From positions 372,001 through 436,000 of the forward strand of contig NZ_CP147246.1 of NCBI RefSeq assembly GCF_002174455.2: DNA of 64,000 nt. The letters are read 5' to 3'. Every line of letters starts with the position of its first letter. Position 1 is the stretch's first letter. The notes beneath the pieces are model-generated. The model saw only the letters and a list, made by a program, of their open reading frames with translations. It did not search any database and was not told the origin of the DNA. The translations under genes and the position numbers were made by a program. Of this stretch, positions 29,575 to 39,631 are shown piece after piece. This stretch comes from Enterococcus sp. 9D6_DIV0238 (lineage in GTDB: Bacteria; Bacillota; Bacilli; Lactobacillales; Enterococcaceae).

Positions 29575-29610
29575 GTGTTTCCCTCCTGATTTTTTGTTCA
29601 GAATACGTTC

Positions 29611-29624
29611 TGACATCGTTTACA
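29611..29624 (-). promoter_or_regulatory. Catabolite-responsive element (cre)
   Basis: TGTAAACGATGTCA on the minus strand matches the consensus TGWAANCGNTNWCA at every fixed position. It lies between the GH4 promoter and its start codon, where bound CcpA would act as a roadblock. Confidence 0.75.
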
Positions 29625-29640
29625 TTTATAGGATAATCTG

Positions 29641-29660
29641 TGGGAATGTTCCCATGTCAA
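29641..29660 (-). promoter_or_regulatory. LacI-type operator inside the GH4 promoter
   Basis: On the minus strand a perfect -35 TTGACA (29660-29655) is followed immediately by the palindrome TGGGAA-CA-TTCCCA (29654-29641) and then a weak -10 (ATTATC/TTATCC). An operator in the spacer predicts repression by the divergent LacI-family protein. A second imperfect dyad CAGAATACGTTCTG is at 29599-29612. Confidence 0.72.
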
Positions 29661-29752
29661 GGACTTTTTATAATTTTTTTATGGTATACTTATTTAGTAA
29701 GTGTCGAGGCAATTTTTCTCCTTACTCAATTTAAACTATGAGGTGTACACAC

Positions 29753-30751
29753 ATGACGACTATCATTGATGTAGCAAAACAAGCGAATGTATCAAAATCA
29801 ACTGTTTCAAGGGTCATCTCCGGAAATGGCTATGTCAGTCAAGAAAGCAGAAAAAAAGTATTGGAAGCAATGGAAACGCTCGCATATTCTCCTAATCTAA
29901 TTGCACGCAACCTTCAAAGTGGTGAAACCAAAACAATTGGTTTTTTAGCTCATGGTTCTTTTGGTCCTTTGGGTGTTTTTTTAGAAAGCTTTATTTCAAT
30001 TGCAAAAACCTATAATTATTATGTCACTGTCTATTTCACTGATGGCGATAAGAAAAAAGAAATCGAAGCACTCAATCAAATGAAGTACAAGCAGCTTGAC
30101 GGCGTATTTATCTTAACTAGAGCAAATGAATGGGATGTCATAGAATCTTATAGCATTTATGGCCCTATCGCAACCTGGCACCGAATAGATTCTGAATGGA
30201 TCTATTCTTCTTATATCGATCATTATAAAGGCTATTATAAGTCATTAGAGTATCTTTTCGATCAAGGGTATCGTTCTATCGGCCATGTTTTAGGAAACGT
30301 AAAAAATCTAAATACCAAAGCTCGCTTAAAAGCGATCGATGATTTTCATGAGGAAAAGCAACTACCTATTAGAAAAAACTGGACCTTTCATGAAGAAAGC
30401 AACAGCAACAATGGACAGTCTATTGCTGATTTGTGGCATGAAATGATGGAAAAACCAACTGCAATGGCTTTTTATACTGACTTCGTAGCCGCTGGATTTA
30501 TTTCAAGATTGCAAACATTAGGCTATTCTATCCCAGAAGACGTAGCAGTTATTGGATTTGATAACAGTGAAATCAGTGATTTAATGCATATTACGACGGT
30601 CGATTATTCTATCAATCATCAGGCTGAGAATTCTTTCATTTATTTATATAATCAATTAAATAAAACGCAGCTTCCTGAACGTGAAATTCACGTCAGGTTA
30701 GTCAAAAGAAATACAGTGCCAAAATATAAATCAGAAAAAAGCCTGAACTAA
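29753..30751 (+). CDS. LacI-family transcriptional regulator
   Basis: A 332-residue repressor. The N-terminal HTH and hinge are TIIDVAKQANVSKSTVSRVI and YSPNLIARNLQSG (about 2-60), then a periplasmic-binding-like effector domain (AVIGFDNSEISDLM). The start was moved to ATG 29753, with GAGGTG 7 nt upstream, because the HTH begins there. A TATACT -10 is at 29685-29690. Divergent from the GH4 gene across a shared operator region; the effector is probably a phosphorylated or free beta-glucoside, inferred from context. Confidence 0.9.
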   Translation: MTTIIDVAKQANVSKSTVSRVISGNGYVSQESRKKVLEAMETLAYSPNLIARNLQSGETKTIGFLAHGSFGPLGVFLESFISIAKTYNYYVTVYFTDGDKKKEIEALNQMKYKQLDGVFILTRANEWDVIESYSIYGPIATWHRIDSEWIYSSYIDHYKGYYKSLEYLFDQGYRSIGHVLGNVKNLNTKARLKAIDDFHEEKQLPIRKNWTFHEESNSNNGQSIADLWHEMMEKPTAMAFYTDFVAAGFISRLQTLGYSIPEDVAVIGFDNSEISDLMHITTVDYSINHQAENSFIYLYNQLNKTQLPEREIHVRLVKRNTVPKYKSEKSLN

Positions 30752-30776
30752 AACTAGTTTTAGTTCAGGCCTTTTT
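30736..30776. terminator. Bidirectional terminator between lacI-type gene and ABC permease
   Basis: A stem of about 19 bp, AAAAAGCCTGAACTAAAAC with its complement and T-runs on both strands. Confidence 0.9.
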
Positions 30777-30795
30777 CGTTAAATTGATTTTTTCC

Positions 30796-32064
30796 CTAAT
30801 CAGTTACTTTTTTTCGTTCATTTTTTAAAATAGAAATCGATTGTTTCAATGACTTCCATACACCACCGTCACTATATACTAATACATTTGATTTGTATAA
30901 TTTAGCAGAAAATAGTGTCAATAATATACCGAAAACGACCAAGATCACAACAGAAATCACAGCGCCTGTCGTACTTACTGTCTCACTTGCTAAACGAATC
31001 GGCATAATAAACGATGAAATCAATGGGATATAAGAAGTAACTTTGATCACAATATTTTGCGGATCGGTCGGTCCCAATGAAATACCGATAAAGTACCCAA
31101 TCATTGCGATATAGATAATTGGTTGAACTGCTTTTGCAGTATCTTCTGGCTTAGAAACCAATGAACCGCACAATGCGGCAAGAACTGAATAGACTAAGAC
31201 ACCTAAAACAAAAAATACTAACGTGAAGAATAAGAAGCTGCCAAAGATATTAGCGGATGAGATCCCATCTAAAAATGTTTTGACTATCTCTAAATTCTTT
31301 AACTGTGAATAACCAATTCCGATTGCCGCAGCATATATCACAATTTGCGTTAATGCAACCAAGATCACCCCAGTCAATTTGCCATAAAAGTGTGTTTGAG
31401 CTTTTGTACTGGACAAAATGACTTCCATGATCCGCGTGCCCTTTTCTGAAGCAATCTCCTGAGCAATGATCGATGCATAGGTGATGATAATTACCCACAA
31501 AATAATCGTTATGACAAATGATAAAGCAGATTGAATCGCTGTATTATCTTGACCGGTAGTCATCTTGCCATTTTCATCAAAACTAACTTTTGTTTTTTCG
31601 AAATTTGCGGGCTGACTTAGACTAGATACTTGTTCAGCAGTTAGATTCAGCTTACTTGCATTTAATGAAGATTGTAATCCATTGAGCATTTGGCTCATCA
31701 TCAATTCTGTCGTTGTTCCTAAGGAAGATTCGACGTATAATTTTCCTTGAATCTGTCCTTCTTTTGTATCAAGTACAAGAAAAGCATCGATATCTTTCTT
31801 TTTCAATTGCTTCTCTGCATCTTTTTGTGATGTAACAACTTTAAATGTATATTCATCACTTTCAGACTTTGCAAGCTGTTCTGCCAATACTTGGTTATCT
31901 GACACAAGTCCAACTTTTGTATCCTCAGAAAAACCACCAGCAAGTGAACCAGCAATATAGATGATCCCCATTACTATAAACGGCACCAATATCATAATGA
32001 CAAAAGAAACGGATTTCACATTCTTTTTATATACATCGCTTGCTATGATCCAAAATTTATTCAT
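30796..32064 (-). CDS. ABC-2 type exporter permease (NatB/YhaP-like)
   Basis: A 422-residue permease. TM1 is at about 20-40 (VSFVIMILVPFIVMGIIYIA), followed by an extracytoplasmic domain (about 45-175). A C-terminal cluster of five or six helices (about 185-400) includes VIIITYASIIAQEIASEKGTR, the conserved intracellular segment with EKGTRIMEVILSS. Start set to ATG 32064, with AGGTGA 5 nt upstream, overlapping the ATPase stop. Forms an exporter with the upstream ATPase; NatAB relatives export sodium or drugs, but the substrate here is unknown. Confidence 0.87.
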   Translation of the reverse strand: MNKFWIIASDVYKKNVKSVSFVIMILVPFIVMGIIYIAGSLAGGFSEDTKVGLVSDNQVLAEQLAKSESDEYTFKVVTSQKDAEKQLKKKDIDAFLVLDTKEGQIQGKLYVESSLGTTTELMMSQMLNGLQSSLNASKLNLTAEQVSSLSQPANFEKTKVSFDENGKMTTGQDNTAIQSALSFVITIILWVIIITYASIIAQEIASEKGTRIMEVILSSTKAQTHFYGKLTGVILVALTQIVIYAAAIGIGYSQLKNLEIVKTFLDGISSANIFGSFLFFTLVFFVLGVLVYSVLAALCGSLVSKPEDTAKAVQPIIYIAMIGYFIGISLGPTDPQNIVIKVTSYIPLISSFIMPIRLASETVSTTGAVISVVILVVFGILLTLFSAKLYKSNVLVYSDGGVWKSLKQSISILKNERKKVTD

Positions 32065-32962
32065 TTGGTTCACCTGCTTTCATTTTGAATATTTCTTCTA
32101 ATGTTGGTGGCTGCTGATTGAACATTGGGATATACCCAAATTGAGTCGCACGTGCAAATATTTCTTCACCCGCTTTTGGATCTTCCAAGGTTACTTCGAC
32201 CACTCCATCACCACGCTTGACCGCGGCTTTAACGCCATCGATTGCTAGGACATCCGCTGGTTCCAATGGTGATTCCAAGAAAACCTTAGTACGACCAAAG
32301 CTTTCACGAATGTCATGGACTTTCCCATTCAACACCATTTTTCCACTACGCAACATCACCAAATGGTCACAGATTTTCTCAACATTATCCATATTATGAC
32401 TAGAGAAAATGACACAGGAACCTTTTTCCTTCAATGCAAGAATCCCATCCTTTAAAAGCTCAGCGTTCACAGGATCCAACCCACTAAAAGGTTCGTCTAA
32501 AATAACTAGTTTCGGCTCATGGATCAACGTTGCGATCAATTGAACTTTTTGTTGATTACCTTTGGAAAGTGATTTTACTTTATCTGTTTTCTTTCCTTTA
32601 ACTTTGAATTTTTCCATCCATTCGTCGATCTTAGGTTCGATTTCTTTTTTTGTTTTTCCCCTCAATTCTGCAAAATAAATCAACTGATCTTGAATTGAGA
32701 TCTTTGGATATAATCCTCTTTCTTCCGGCAGATAACCAATATCGTTATAGTCTTTCCCGCTTAACGAGTGACCATTCCACAGGACTGTTCCACTGTCTTG
32801 CGATAAAAAATCTAAAATCAAACGAAATGTTGTGGTCTTTCCCGCCCCATTTTGGCCGATCAATCCAAGGATTTTTCCGTCCGGAATTTCAAAAGAAATA
32901 TCATCCACAGCTGTGTAGTCCCCAAATGTTTTGACTAAATTATTCACTTCTAACATTTTCAT
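32057..32962 (-). CDS. ABC exporter ATP-binding protein (NatA/YhaQ-like)
   Basis: A 301-residue ATPase: Walker A GQNGAGKTTT (about 36-45), signature LSKGNQQKVQLIATLI, Walker B LVILDEPFSGLDP and switch His in FSSHNMDNV. A C-terminal extension of about 80 residues (DUF4162-like) is typical of YhaQ/NatA. Cotranscribed with the permease, and lies 48 bp after the DUF2812 gene. Confidence 0.9.
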   Translation of the reverse strand: MKMLEVNNLVKTFGDYTAVDDISFEIPDGKILGLIGQNGAGKTTTFRLILDFLSQDSGTVLWNGHSLSGKDYNDIGYLPEERGLYPKISIQDQLIYFAELRGKTKKEIEPKIDEWMEKFKVKGKKTDKVKSLSKGNQQKVQLIATLIHEPKLVILDEPFSGLDPVNAELLKDGILALKEKGSCVIFSSHNMDNVEKICDHLVMLRSGKMVLNGKVHDIRESFGRTKVFLESPLEPADVLAIDGVKAAVKRGDGVVEVTLEDPKAGEEIFARATQFGYIPMFNQQPPTLEEIFKMKAGEPNE

Positions 32963-33010
32963 CCCCCTATTTTCATACTTGACTTATTTTGTAAATAACT
33001 AATTCACGTA

Positions 33011-33703
33011 TCAATAAAATGTTTCACCTAAAATAAGACTAACCATGACGCCCAGAACAAAGCCAATTGCCCCTAGAAATAAAGAATCTCTCATTACCTT
33101 TTGTCGTTTCGCGAAACGTTCCGGATGATTATAGTATTTGGTCCTGTCTCGATAAAATACTAGAGAAAATATCACACTGATCACAACTCCTGGTGGCAGT
33201 GCAACAAAAAGCATACCCACAAACATAAGAGCTACTCGAAATGCTAAATTAGAAAGGATCAGATTATTCGACTCCTTTGTATGTAGAAGTATTCCTAAAA
33301 GAATGAGTCCTATAGGAAAATAGATCCAATAACTCCGCAGCATCCAAAGCCATTCTTTCTTCATTCGCTGCCAATAACTCTCTGGATCTGAGTATATAGT
33401 CGGTGTATCAAGATCAGCTTTAAAATAAAAATATTTATTTTTGTAATTTGCTATATTCTCCCAGCCTGCCTGCTCATAAATCACCAAATATTCAGACAAT
33501 TCTTCTTTTGACCCTTCAAAAAAATCAACAGAAAAATTCTTCTGTTCTGGTTCTCCCTTTTCAAAAACCAAAAATCCCAACCGATTCATTTTTCTAAAAA
33601 GCCAGCCATCCTCAGCCATCATTTTTAAAATCTGCATCTCTTTCTCAGGATAAAATGCTACACCTCTAGAAAAAATGTATTTTTTTCCCCTAACCATCTT
33701 CAT
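33011..33703 (-). CDS. DUF2812 membrane protein
   Basis: A 230-residue protein. The N-terminal cytoplasmic domain (about 1-110) has the DUF2812 pattern EKEMQILKMMAEDGWLFRKM and QAGWENIANYKNKYFYFKAD. Three hydrophobic segments follow (about 124-140, 150-185, 205-225). It begins on the base after the padR stop (TGAATG) with its RBS inside padR. DUF2812 proteins are very often partnered with PadR-type regulators, and a signalling or anti-repressor role has been suggested by context only. Confidence 0.85.
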   Translation of the reverse strand: MKMVRGKKYIFSRGVAFYPEKEMQILKMMAEDGWLFRKMNRLGFLVFEKGEPEQKNFSVDFFEGSKEELSEYLVIYEQAGWENIANYKNKYFYFKADLDTPTIYSDPESYWQRMKKEWLWMLRSYWIYFPIGLILLGILLHTKESNNLILSNLAFRVALMFVGMLFVALPPGVVISVIFSLVFYRDRTKYYNHPERFAKRQKVMRDSLFLGAIGFVLGVMVSLILGETFY

Positions 33704-34012
33704 TCAATCTCCTTTTTTTGCTAACAGACGACTTCCAGCTTGATACAGAAGTTTCCGTCGTTCTACATCTTGCTCTAAGATGATTCGTCCCTTATCAGTG
33801 ATCAAATAAATCTTTTTCCGATCACTACTTTCCTCTAATGAAATATATTTGCTTGTTTGCAATTTTTTTAAGATAGTGTACATGCTTGCTGGACCAATCG
33901 TAACTTGACCATTCGTTAAAAGATTTACTTCTTTCATTATAGCATAGCCATGCTGTGGTTTTAATAATGCTAACAGAATCAAATAGGTAGAGTCTGTCAA
34001 TGTTTCTTCCAT
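33704..34012 (-). CDS. PadR-family transcriptional regulator
   Basis: A 102-residue winged-helix repressor: LILLALLKPQHGYAIMKEV then GPASMYTILKKLQTSKYISL. Start set to ATG 34012 (MEETLTDS) with GGAG upstream, since the longer frame to 34087 would run through the promoter dyad. It heads an operon with DUF2812 and probably the exporter genes; an AT-rich dyad at 34037-34070 is a likely autoregulatory site. Confidence 0.87.
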   Translation of the reverse strand: MEETLTDSTYLILLALLKPQHGYAIMKEVNLLTNGQVTIGPASMYTILKKLQTSKYISLEESSDRKKIYLITDKGRIILEQDVERRKLLYQAGSRLLAKKGD

Positions 34013-34036
34013 GATGCTCCGCCCCTTTATATCGTC

Positions 34037-34070
34037 AAGCGATATATCATATACTGATATAGTATCGTTT
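34037..34070. promoter_or_regulatory. Imperfect dyad, probable PadR operator
   Basis: The outer arms AAGCGATATAT and TAGTATCGTTT are near-complementary (8 of 11) around a core rich in TATATC. It lies 25 bp before the padR start and overlaps likely -10/-35 positions. Confidence 0.5.
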
Positions 34071-34121
34071 GTTGTTTCTGCTGTCAATTGTTTTTTTATT
34101 CATAATTTCCTCTTTGATCAT

Positions 34122-34170
34122 AAAAAGAGAGAGCGGAACAAAACTAAAAATCAGTTTTGTTCCGCTCTCT
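34122..34170 (-). terminator. uvrC terminator
   Basis: A 17-bp perfect stem (AGAGAGCGGAACAAAAC with its complement) followed by T5 on the minus strand. Confidence 0.9.
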
Positions 34171-34222
34171 GAATCCGAAAATTAGTGTTTAAGAAGTAAT
34201 CTTGTTCCCTTTCACTAATTAG

Positions 34223-36007
34223 TCACTTCTCTTCTTTTTCATGTAAATGGTCATAGACATTTTTAGCCACATTTTTTGGCAGTCCAGAAGCATTTAATTC
34301 TTCGATACTTGCTGCAGTAATATTTTTTAAAGATTTGAATTGCTTTAAAAGTTCTTTTTTTCGTTTGGGACCTAGACCTTCAACTCCGTCTAAACGTGAA
34401 GCAAAACTATTCTTACTTCGCAATTGACGATGGAACGTGATCGCAAATCGATGGACCTCATCTTGAATTCGCTGTAGTAAAAAGAATTCTTGAGAATTTC
34501 TTTCTAAAGAAACGATCTCTAGTTCAGGACCGAAAAGTAACTCACTTGTCTTATGCTTATCATTTTTAGCCAATCCAGCGATCGGGATATCCAAACCAAG
34601 CTGATTATCTAGGACTTCTCTTGCCGCATCTACCTGACCTTTCCCACCATCGATGACGATCAGGTCAGGGAATGGCAATCCTTCTTTTAGAACACGGGAA
34701 TATCTGCGATAGATAACTTCTCGCATGGATGCATAGTCATCTGGTCCCTTTACCGTTTTGATCTTGTATTTTCGATATTCTTTTTTATCAGGACGGCCGT
34801 CGACAAAAACGACCATCGCAGAAACCGGATCAGTTCCCATAATATTCGAGTTATCAAACGCTTCGATTCGTACAGGAGCTGGAATATTCATTGCATTGCC
34901 TAACTTTTCAACTGCTCCGATCGTCCGCTCTTGTTTGCGGACGATCAAATCAAATTTTTCCTGTAATGCGACTGTAGCATTTTTCCCAGCAAGTTTTACC
35001 AGTTTTTTCTTCTCTCCTCGTTGGGGCTGCAGCACTTTTGTTGAAAGCATCGCTTCAACACTTTCAATATCGATATTGTCCGGGATCAACACTTCTTTTG
35101 GAATAAAATGTTCATTTTCTTGATAAAACTGTCCGATAAACGTCAAAAAGTCTTCCTCTTCTTCGTTATAGAATGGAAAAATCGAAACATCTCGTTCAAT
35201 CAACTTTCCTTGACGAACAAAAAAGACTTGCACACACATCCAGCCTTTGTCCACTGAATAGCCAAAAACATCACGATCGACTAGATCTGCATTGGTCATT
35301 TTCTGACGGGTCATTACAGTCTCGATCGCTTTGATCTGGTCGCGGTATTCTGCTGCTTTTTCAAATTCCATATTTTCAGCAGCAGCAGCCATTTTCTGTT
35401 GAAGCTCCTCTTGAATTGCAGGATGTCCGCCATTCAAGAAGCTCTTGATCTCCCCCACCATTTCTTTATATGTTGATTTAGGGATGTCAAATACACAAGG
35501 AGCCAAGCATTGCCCCATATGATAATATAAACAAACTTCCTTTGGAAGTACACGGCATTTTCTTAAAGGAAATAAGCGATCAAGCAATCGTTTCGTTTCA
35601 TTTGCTGCGCCAACATCCGGATAGGGACCAAAATAAAGAGCCTTATCTTTTACAACCTTACGTGTGATCAATAGACGCGGATAATCTTCATTCGTGATTT
35701 TGATAAAAGGGTAACTTTTATCATCTTTCAACATAATATTATACTTAGGATCATTCTTATGAATCAAATTGATTTCCAATAAGAGTGCTTCGATATTTGA
35801 TTCGGTGACAATATATTCAAAGTCTTCGATTTCACTGACAAGTCGTTCTGTTTTTGTATCATGACTGCCAGTAAAATAAGAGCGAACACGATTTTTTAAT
35901 ACTTTTGCTTTCCCGACATAAATAATGGTACCATTTTTGTCTTTCATCAAATAACAGCCTGGCTGATCAGGAAGCAATGCTAATTTATTCTTGATTCTTT
36001 CGTTCAT
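34223..36007 (-). CDS. uvrC: Excinuclease ABC subunit C
   Basis: A 594-residue nucleotide-excision-repair endonuclease. GIY-YIG domain at the N-terminus ([24 protein letters not shown]), UVR motif about 205-235 ([20 protein letters not shown]), RNase H-like C-terminal nuclease ([23 protein letters not shown]) and a terminal helix-hairpin-helix ([16 protein letters not shown]). Length and order are standard. An extended -10 (TGGTATAAT) precedes the ATG by about 40 nt. Confidence 0.96.
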   Translation of the reverse strand: MNERIKNKLALLPDQPGCYLMKDKNGTIIYVGKAKVLKNRVRSYFTGSHDTKTERLVSEIEDFEYIVTESNIEALLLEINLIHKNDPKYNIMLKDDKSYPFIKITNEDYPRLLITRKVVKDKALYFGPYPDVGAANETKRLLDRLFPLRKCRVLPKEVCLYYHMGQCLAPCVFDIPKSTYKEMVGEIKSFLNGGHPAIQEELQQKMAAAAENMEFEKAAEYRDQIKAIETVMTRQKMTNADLVDRDVFGYSVDKGWMCVQVFFVRQGKLIERDVSIFPFYNEEEEDFLTFIGQFYQENEHFIPKEVLIPDNIDIESVEAMLSTKVLQPQRGEKKKLVKLAGKNATVALQEKFDLIVRKQERTIGAVEKLGNAMNIPAPVRIEAFDNSNIMGTDPVSAMVVFVDGRPDKKEYRKYKIKTVKGPDDYASMREVIYRRYSRVLKEGLPFPDLIVIDGGKGQVDAAREVLDNQLGLDIPIAGLAKNDKHKTSELLFGPELEIVSLERNSQEFFLLQRIQDEVHRFAITFHRQLRSKNSFASRLDGVEGLGPKRKKELLKQFKSLKNITAASIEELNASGLPKNVAKNVYDHLHEKEEK

Positions 36008-36127
36008 AGTACTTCCTTTCTCTTTCTTTGATAAAGTTTATTATACCATTTTCTCGACTGTTAGACAGAAAAAAGGTGAGTCAGACAAAACTTTCCGTCT
36101 TATCTCATTCACCAAAAACGCTCATTC

Positions 36128-36166
36128 AAAAAAGCTGAGACGAAAAAATCATTCGTCTCAACCTTT
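36128..36166 (-). terminator. trxA terminator
   Basis: GTTGAGACGA / TCGTCTCAGC stem with a T6 tail on the minus strand, just past the trxA stop and upstream of uvrC. Confidence 0.8.
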
Positions 36167-36172
36167 TGCTTT

Positions 36173-36487
36173 TTATAAATATTTTTCGATCAATGTACGT
36201 AATTGTTCTTTTGAATGGACACCAACTGCTTTTTCTACAACTTCGCCATCTTTTTTCAAAAGAAGCGTTGGAATACTCATGATACCAAATGAAGCTGGTG
36301 TTTCCGGATTTTCATCCACATCCATTTTTGCGATTTTCAGTTCGCTTTCATCATATTCTTCACTTAGTTGTTCTAAAATTGGTGCCTGCATCCGACAAGG
36401 TCCACACCATGTTGCCCAAAAGTCGATCAATACAAGACCGCTATCTGTTTCTGCTGCAAATTCTTTATCTGTAATTACTTGTGTCAT
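36173..36487 (-). CDS. trxA: Thioredoxin
   Basis: A 104-residue cytoplasmic disulfide reductase. Active site WATWCGPCRMQAP (about 27-39), cis-Pro loop FGIMSIPTLLLKKDGE. AGGAGG precedes the ATG and a TATAAT is at 36525-36520, so it can be transcribed separately from mutS2 upstream. Confidence 0.96.
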   Translation of the reverse strand: MTQVITDKEFAAETDSGLVLIDFWATWCGPCRMQAPILEQLSEEYDESELKIAKMDVDENPETPASFGIMSIPTLLLKKDGEVVEKAVGVHSKEQLRTLIEKYL

Positions 36488-36575
36488 TTGATTTACCTCC
36501 TACTTTTACTTCTATTGTGATTATAGCACTTGTTCCTTTATCCGACTAGTTTTCTGCTTACTAAAGGTAAGTACA

Positions 36576-38942
36576 CTATTTGAATTTAACAATTGTTGCC
36601 CCATTACCGCCCTGATTCCCCGGTGCAAATTCGAATCCGCTCACGCTGCGGTGATTTTTAAGATATTCGGTGATTCCTGTCCGTAATGCCCCAGTCCCTT
36701 TTCCATGAACGATCGTGACTTGCGGATAGCCGGCTAAAATTGCTGCATCCAAATATTGATCTACTTCTGCCAAAGCTTCTTCATAGCGTTTTCCTCGTAG
36801 ATCCAACTGATTCGGTACATGACTACTTTGGCTTGAGCGCACAGCAGTTACCCGCTGTTTTGGTTCTTTCTCAGGTGCTACCGGTGTCATGTCGTTTTCA
36901 TTCACAGCCATTTTCAAAATACCAAGCTGTACTTGCCATTCTTGCGAGCCGGTTTTGCGAATCAAGGTTCCTCGTTGGCCATACGTATTGACGATGACCT
37001 CATCACCCGTTTTTAGCTGTTTCTGTTCTTTTGCTTTTTTCAATACTTTATTTTTTTCTAAGCGTGTTTCTTCTTGATGGAGTTGAGAAAGCTTCGACTT
37101 CGCATCAATCAGTTGATGTTCTTTGATACCGCCTTGATTGCCGCTGGTCAACTGCATTTTACGAATATCTGAAATAATGGCTTCTGCTTGTTCTTGTGCC
37201 TCAGAAACTAGCTCATTGGCTTTCTTACGTGCTTTAGCCATCTCTTTCTCACGTTCATCAAAGAAGTAGCCGTAAGCATCTTTCAATTCTTTATATAGAC
37301 GCTCTGATTCATCCACATAGTGACGAACTTCCAAGTATTCTGTTTCAGCCATCTTGCGACGATTTTCTAAGTCAGCGATCATTTCATTTAAATCCTGACT
37401 TTCTCCATCCATAATATGCTTGGCTTCATCGATGATTGCTTGATCTAGACCTAAACGTTTAGAAATTTCGAACGCATTACTTCTTCCTGGAACCCCAATC
37501 AGCAAACGATACGTTGGACTCAAAGTATCTACATCAAATTCCATGCTGGCATTGATCGTACCTGCACGATTATAGCCGTAAACTTTCAATTCAGGATAAT
37601 GAGTTGTCGCCATGACATACGCACTCTTACTGCCTAATGCGTCTAAAATCGAAATAGCCAATGCAGCACCTTCCTGCGGATCGGTACCAGCACCCAGCTC
37701 GTCAAAGAGAACTAAACTATGACTGTCCACTTTCTCTAAAACACTGACGATATTCGTCATGTGGGAAGAAAACGTACTTAAACTTTGCTCGATCGATTGT
37801 TCATCACCGATATCTGCAAAGACTTCGTCAAAAATTCCCATACGACTTTCTTCGCCTACTGGGATCGGCAAGCCTGATTGTCCCATCAACTGCAGCAGTC
37901 CTAAGGTTTTCAATGTGATCGTCTTTCCTCCGGTATTTGGTCCAGTGATGACAATTGCCTGATAATCCTCACCAATCATAATATCATTCGGTACAGCTTT
38001 TTCCTGATTTAATAAAGGATGTCTTGCCTGCTTGAAATAAATATGGTTTTCTTCGCTGATTTCGGGAACAACTGCCTTGAGTTCCTTACCAAAACGAGCC
38101 TTTGCATTGGCAAAATCAAATTTGCCGATCACATAAGCATTGTGCAGAATATCATTACGATGAGGAACTAACTCAGCTGATAGTTCTGATAAGATCCGCT
38201 CGATTTCATTTCGTTCCGCAATTTGATGCTGACGTAAGCGGTTATTGAGTTCCACGATTTGTTTTGGTTCGATAAATAAGGTTTGTCCAGAAGAACTTTG
38301 ATCGTGGACAACACCGCCAAATACACTTTTATATTCTTGTTTCACTGGAATAACGTAGCGTTCGTTTCTCATTGTAACGATCGCATCACTTAAATATTTC
38401 GCATTTTTTCCTCTTACAATACCATCTAATTGCTCACGGATCGTTTGCTCACTTTTACGAATATTATTACGGATGCCCTTCAATTCTGGGGAGGCGTCAT
38501 CCGTAATGCGTCCATCTTCATCGATGGACTCTTTTAAACGGCGACTTAGTTCAGGTAATACAACTAATTGCTCTGTCCATGAATAAAGACGTAACAAGTC
38601 GATTTCACTATCCTGTAGATCATTGAAAAAACGAATGATCTCAGATGTCGTAGATAGTACTCGACCGATTTGTGCTAATTCCAAGCCATTCAAATCGGCA
38701 CCGATCTCGATTCGTTTCATATGCGGACGAATATTTTCCAGCTTGGGAATAGGTATTCCACCGCGTAATCGCTGTATTTTTAGGCTATCTTCGGTTTCTT
38801 CCAACCATGATTGGATCGTCAGCTCATCATTGACAGGAACTAAATGCTCAACTTCTTCCATCCCTTGTGCTGTAACAATGTATTGGGCAAGCATTTGTTT
38901 GACTTTATCAAAACCTAAAGTTGTTAAAATACGGGTATTCAT
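36576..38942 (-). CDS. mutS2: MutS2 (ribosome-collision / recombination-control ATPase)
   Basis: A 788-residue MutS family protein without the mismatch-recognition domain. It has core helices (about 1-300), an ABC ATPase with Walker A TGPNTGGKTITLKTLG (about 333) and DELGAGTDPQEGAALA, a coiled coil (about 510-620) and a C-terminal Smr nuclease domain (LDLRGKRYEEAL ... VTIVHGKGTGALRTGI, about 715-788). Known roles of the family are suppression of homologous recombination and splitting of collided ribosomes. Follows cvpA in the zapA-cvpA-mutS2 order usual for Firmicutes. Confidence 0.95.
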   Translation of the reverse strand: MNTRILTTLGFDKVKQMLAQYIVTAQGMEEVEHLVPVNDELTIQSWLEETEDSLKIQRLRGGIPIPKLENIRPHMKRIEIGADLNGLELAQIGRVLSTTSEIIRFFNDLQDSEIDLLRLYSWTEQLVVLPELSRRLKESIDEDGRITDDASPELKGIRNNIRKSEQTIREQLDGIVRGKNAKYLSDAIVTMRNERYVIPVKQEYKSVFGGVVHDQSSSGQTLFIEPKQIVELNNRLRQHQIAERNEIERILSELSAELVPHRNDILHNAYVIGKFDFANAKARFGKELKAVVPEISEENHIYFKQARHPLLNQEKAVPNDIMIGEDYQAIVITGPNTGGKTITLKTLGLLQLMGQSGLPIPVGEESRMGIFDEVFADIGDEQSIEQSLSTFSSHMTNIVSVLEKVDSHSLVLFDELGAGTDPQEGAALAISILDALGSKSAYVMATTHYPELKVYGYNRAGTINASMEFDVDTLSPTYRLLIGVPGRSNAFEISKRLGLDQAIIDEAKHIMDGESQDLNEMIADLENRRKMAETEYLEVRHYVDESERLYKELKDAYGYFFDEREKEMAKARKKANELVSEAQEQAEAIISDIRKMQLTSGNQGGIKEHQLIDAKSKLSQLHQEETRLEKNKVLKKAKEQKQLKTGDEVIVNTYGQRGTLIRKTGSQEWQVQLGILKMAVNENDMTPVAPEKEPKQRVTAVRSSQSSHVPNQLDLRGKRYEEALAEVDQYLDAAILAGYPQVTIVHGKGTGALRTGITEYLKNHRSVSGFEFAPGNQGGNGATIVKFK

Positions 38943-39065
38943 TGATTCTCACCTTCTATTCTTTTTTACTGTGTAACGTGAATTAGGCAAACAGTAACTG
39001 ATTCAGCATTGAAACAAGTTATGTTTACCTTCATTCTCTAGCTATCCAGATGTTCTCTTTATTTT

Positions 39066-39614
39066 CTATTTAATCATTTGCTCGACCCATAAATCGTAGA
39101 TTTGCTTGGAAAATATCGGTGTATCTTTAACGATAAATTGTGCAAGTCCACTATTTTTGAATTGATTTTGAACGGCATCGACAGGAAGCATCGAAACGGT
39201 ATACAGTACTAAAAAGACCCCGACATACACTACAATAAAATTCAATAGTCCTCCTGCCAATCCATTTGCTTGTTTTAATACTGGTAAAAAAGTCAACCCA
39301 TGAGCAAAAATCGCTAAAAAGCGAACCACTAACCAGCCTGCTGTCATAATCAGTAAGAATGCAACAGCACCATAAAATGCCTGATCTAAATCCAACGTCA
39401 GTTTTTGGTTGAAAAAAAGCAATTTCGTTTCTTCCGTTGGCGAAGGATAAGGGACATACAATTCTAAATGAGAAGCTAAGCTTTTATAATTTGATTTTGC
39501 GATAAGATACGTACAAAGATAACCGAATGTATACAAAATCTGCAAAACCAATCCACGTCTGGAACCAGTATAATATCCAATCGCTAGTATTACTAAAATG
39601 AGTAATGTTAACAT
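39066..39614 (-). CDS. cvpA: CvpA-family membrane protein
   Basis: A 182-residue protein with four hydrophobic segments (about 1-30, 60-100 and 105-135) typical of CvpA (colicin V production) proteins. Examples are ILVILAIGYYTGSRRGLVLQ and KQANGLAGGLLNFIVVYVGV. Molecular role unknown. 17 bp after zapA and 123 bp before mutS2. Confidence 0.85.
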   Translation of the reverse strand: MLTLLILVILAIGYYTGSRRGLVLQILYTFGYLCTYLIAKSNYKSLASHLELYVPYPSPTEETKLLFFNQKLTLDLDQAFYGAVAFLLIMTAGWLVVRFLAIFAHGLTFLPVLKQANGLAGGLLNFIVVYVGVFLVLYTVSMLPVDAVQNQFKNSGLAQFIVKDTPIFSKQIYDLWVEQMIK

Positions 39615-39631
39615 CCTGTCATCCTTTCAGA

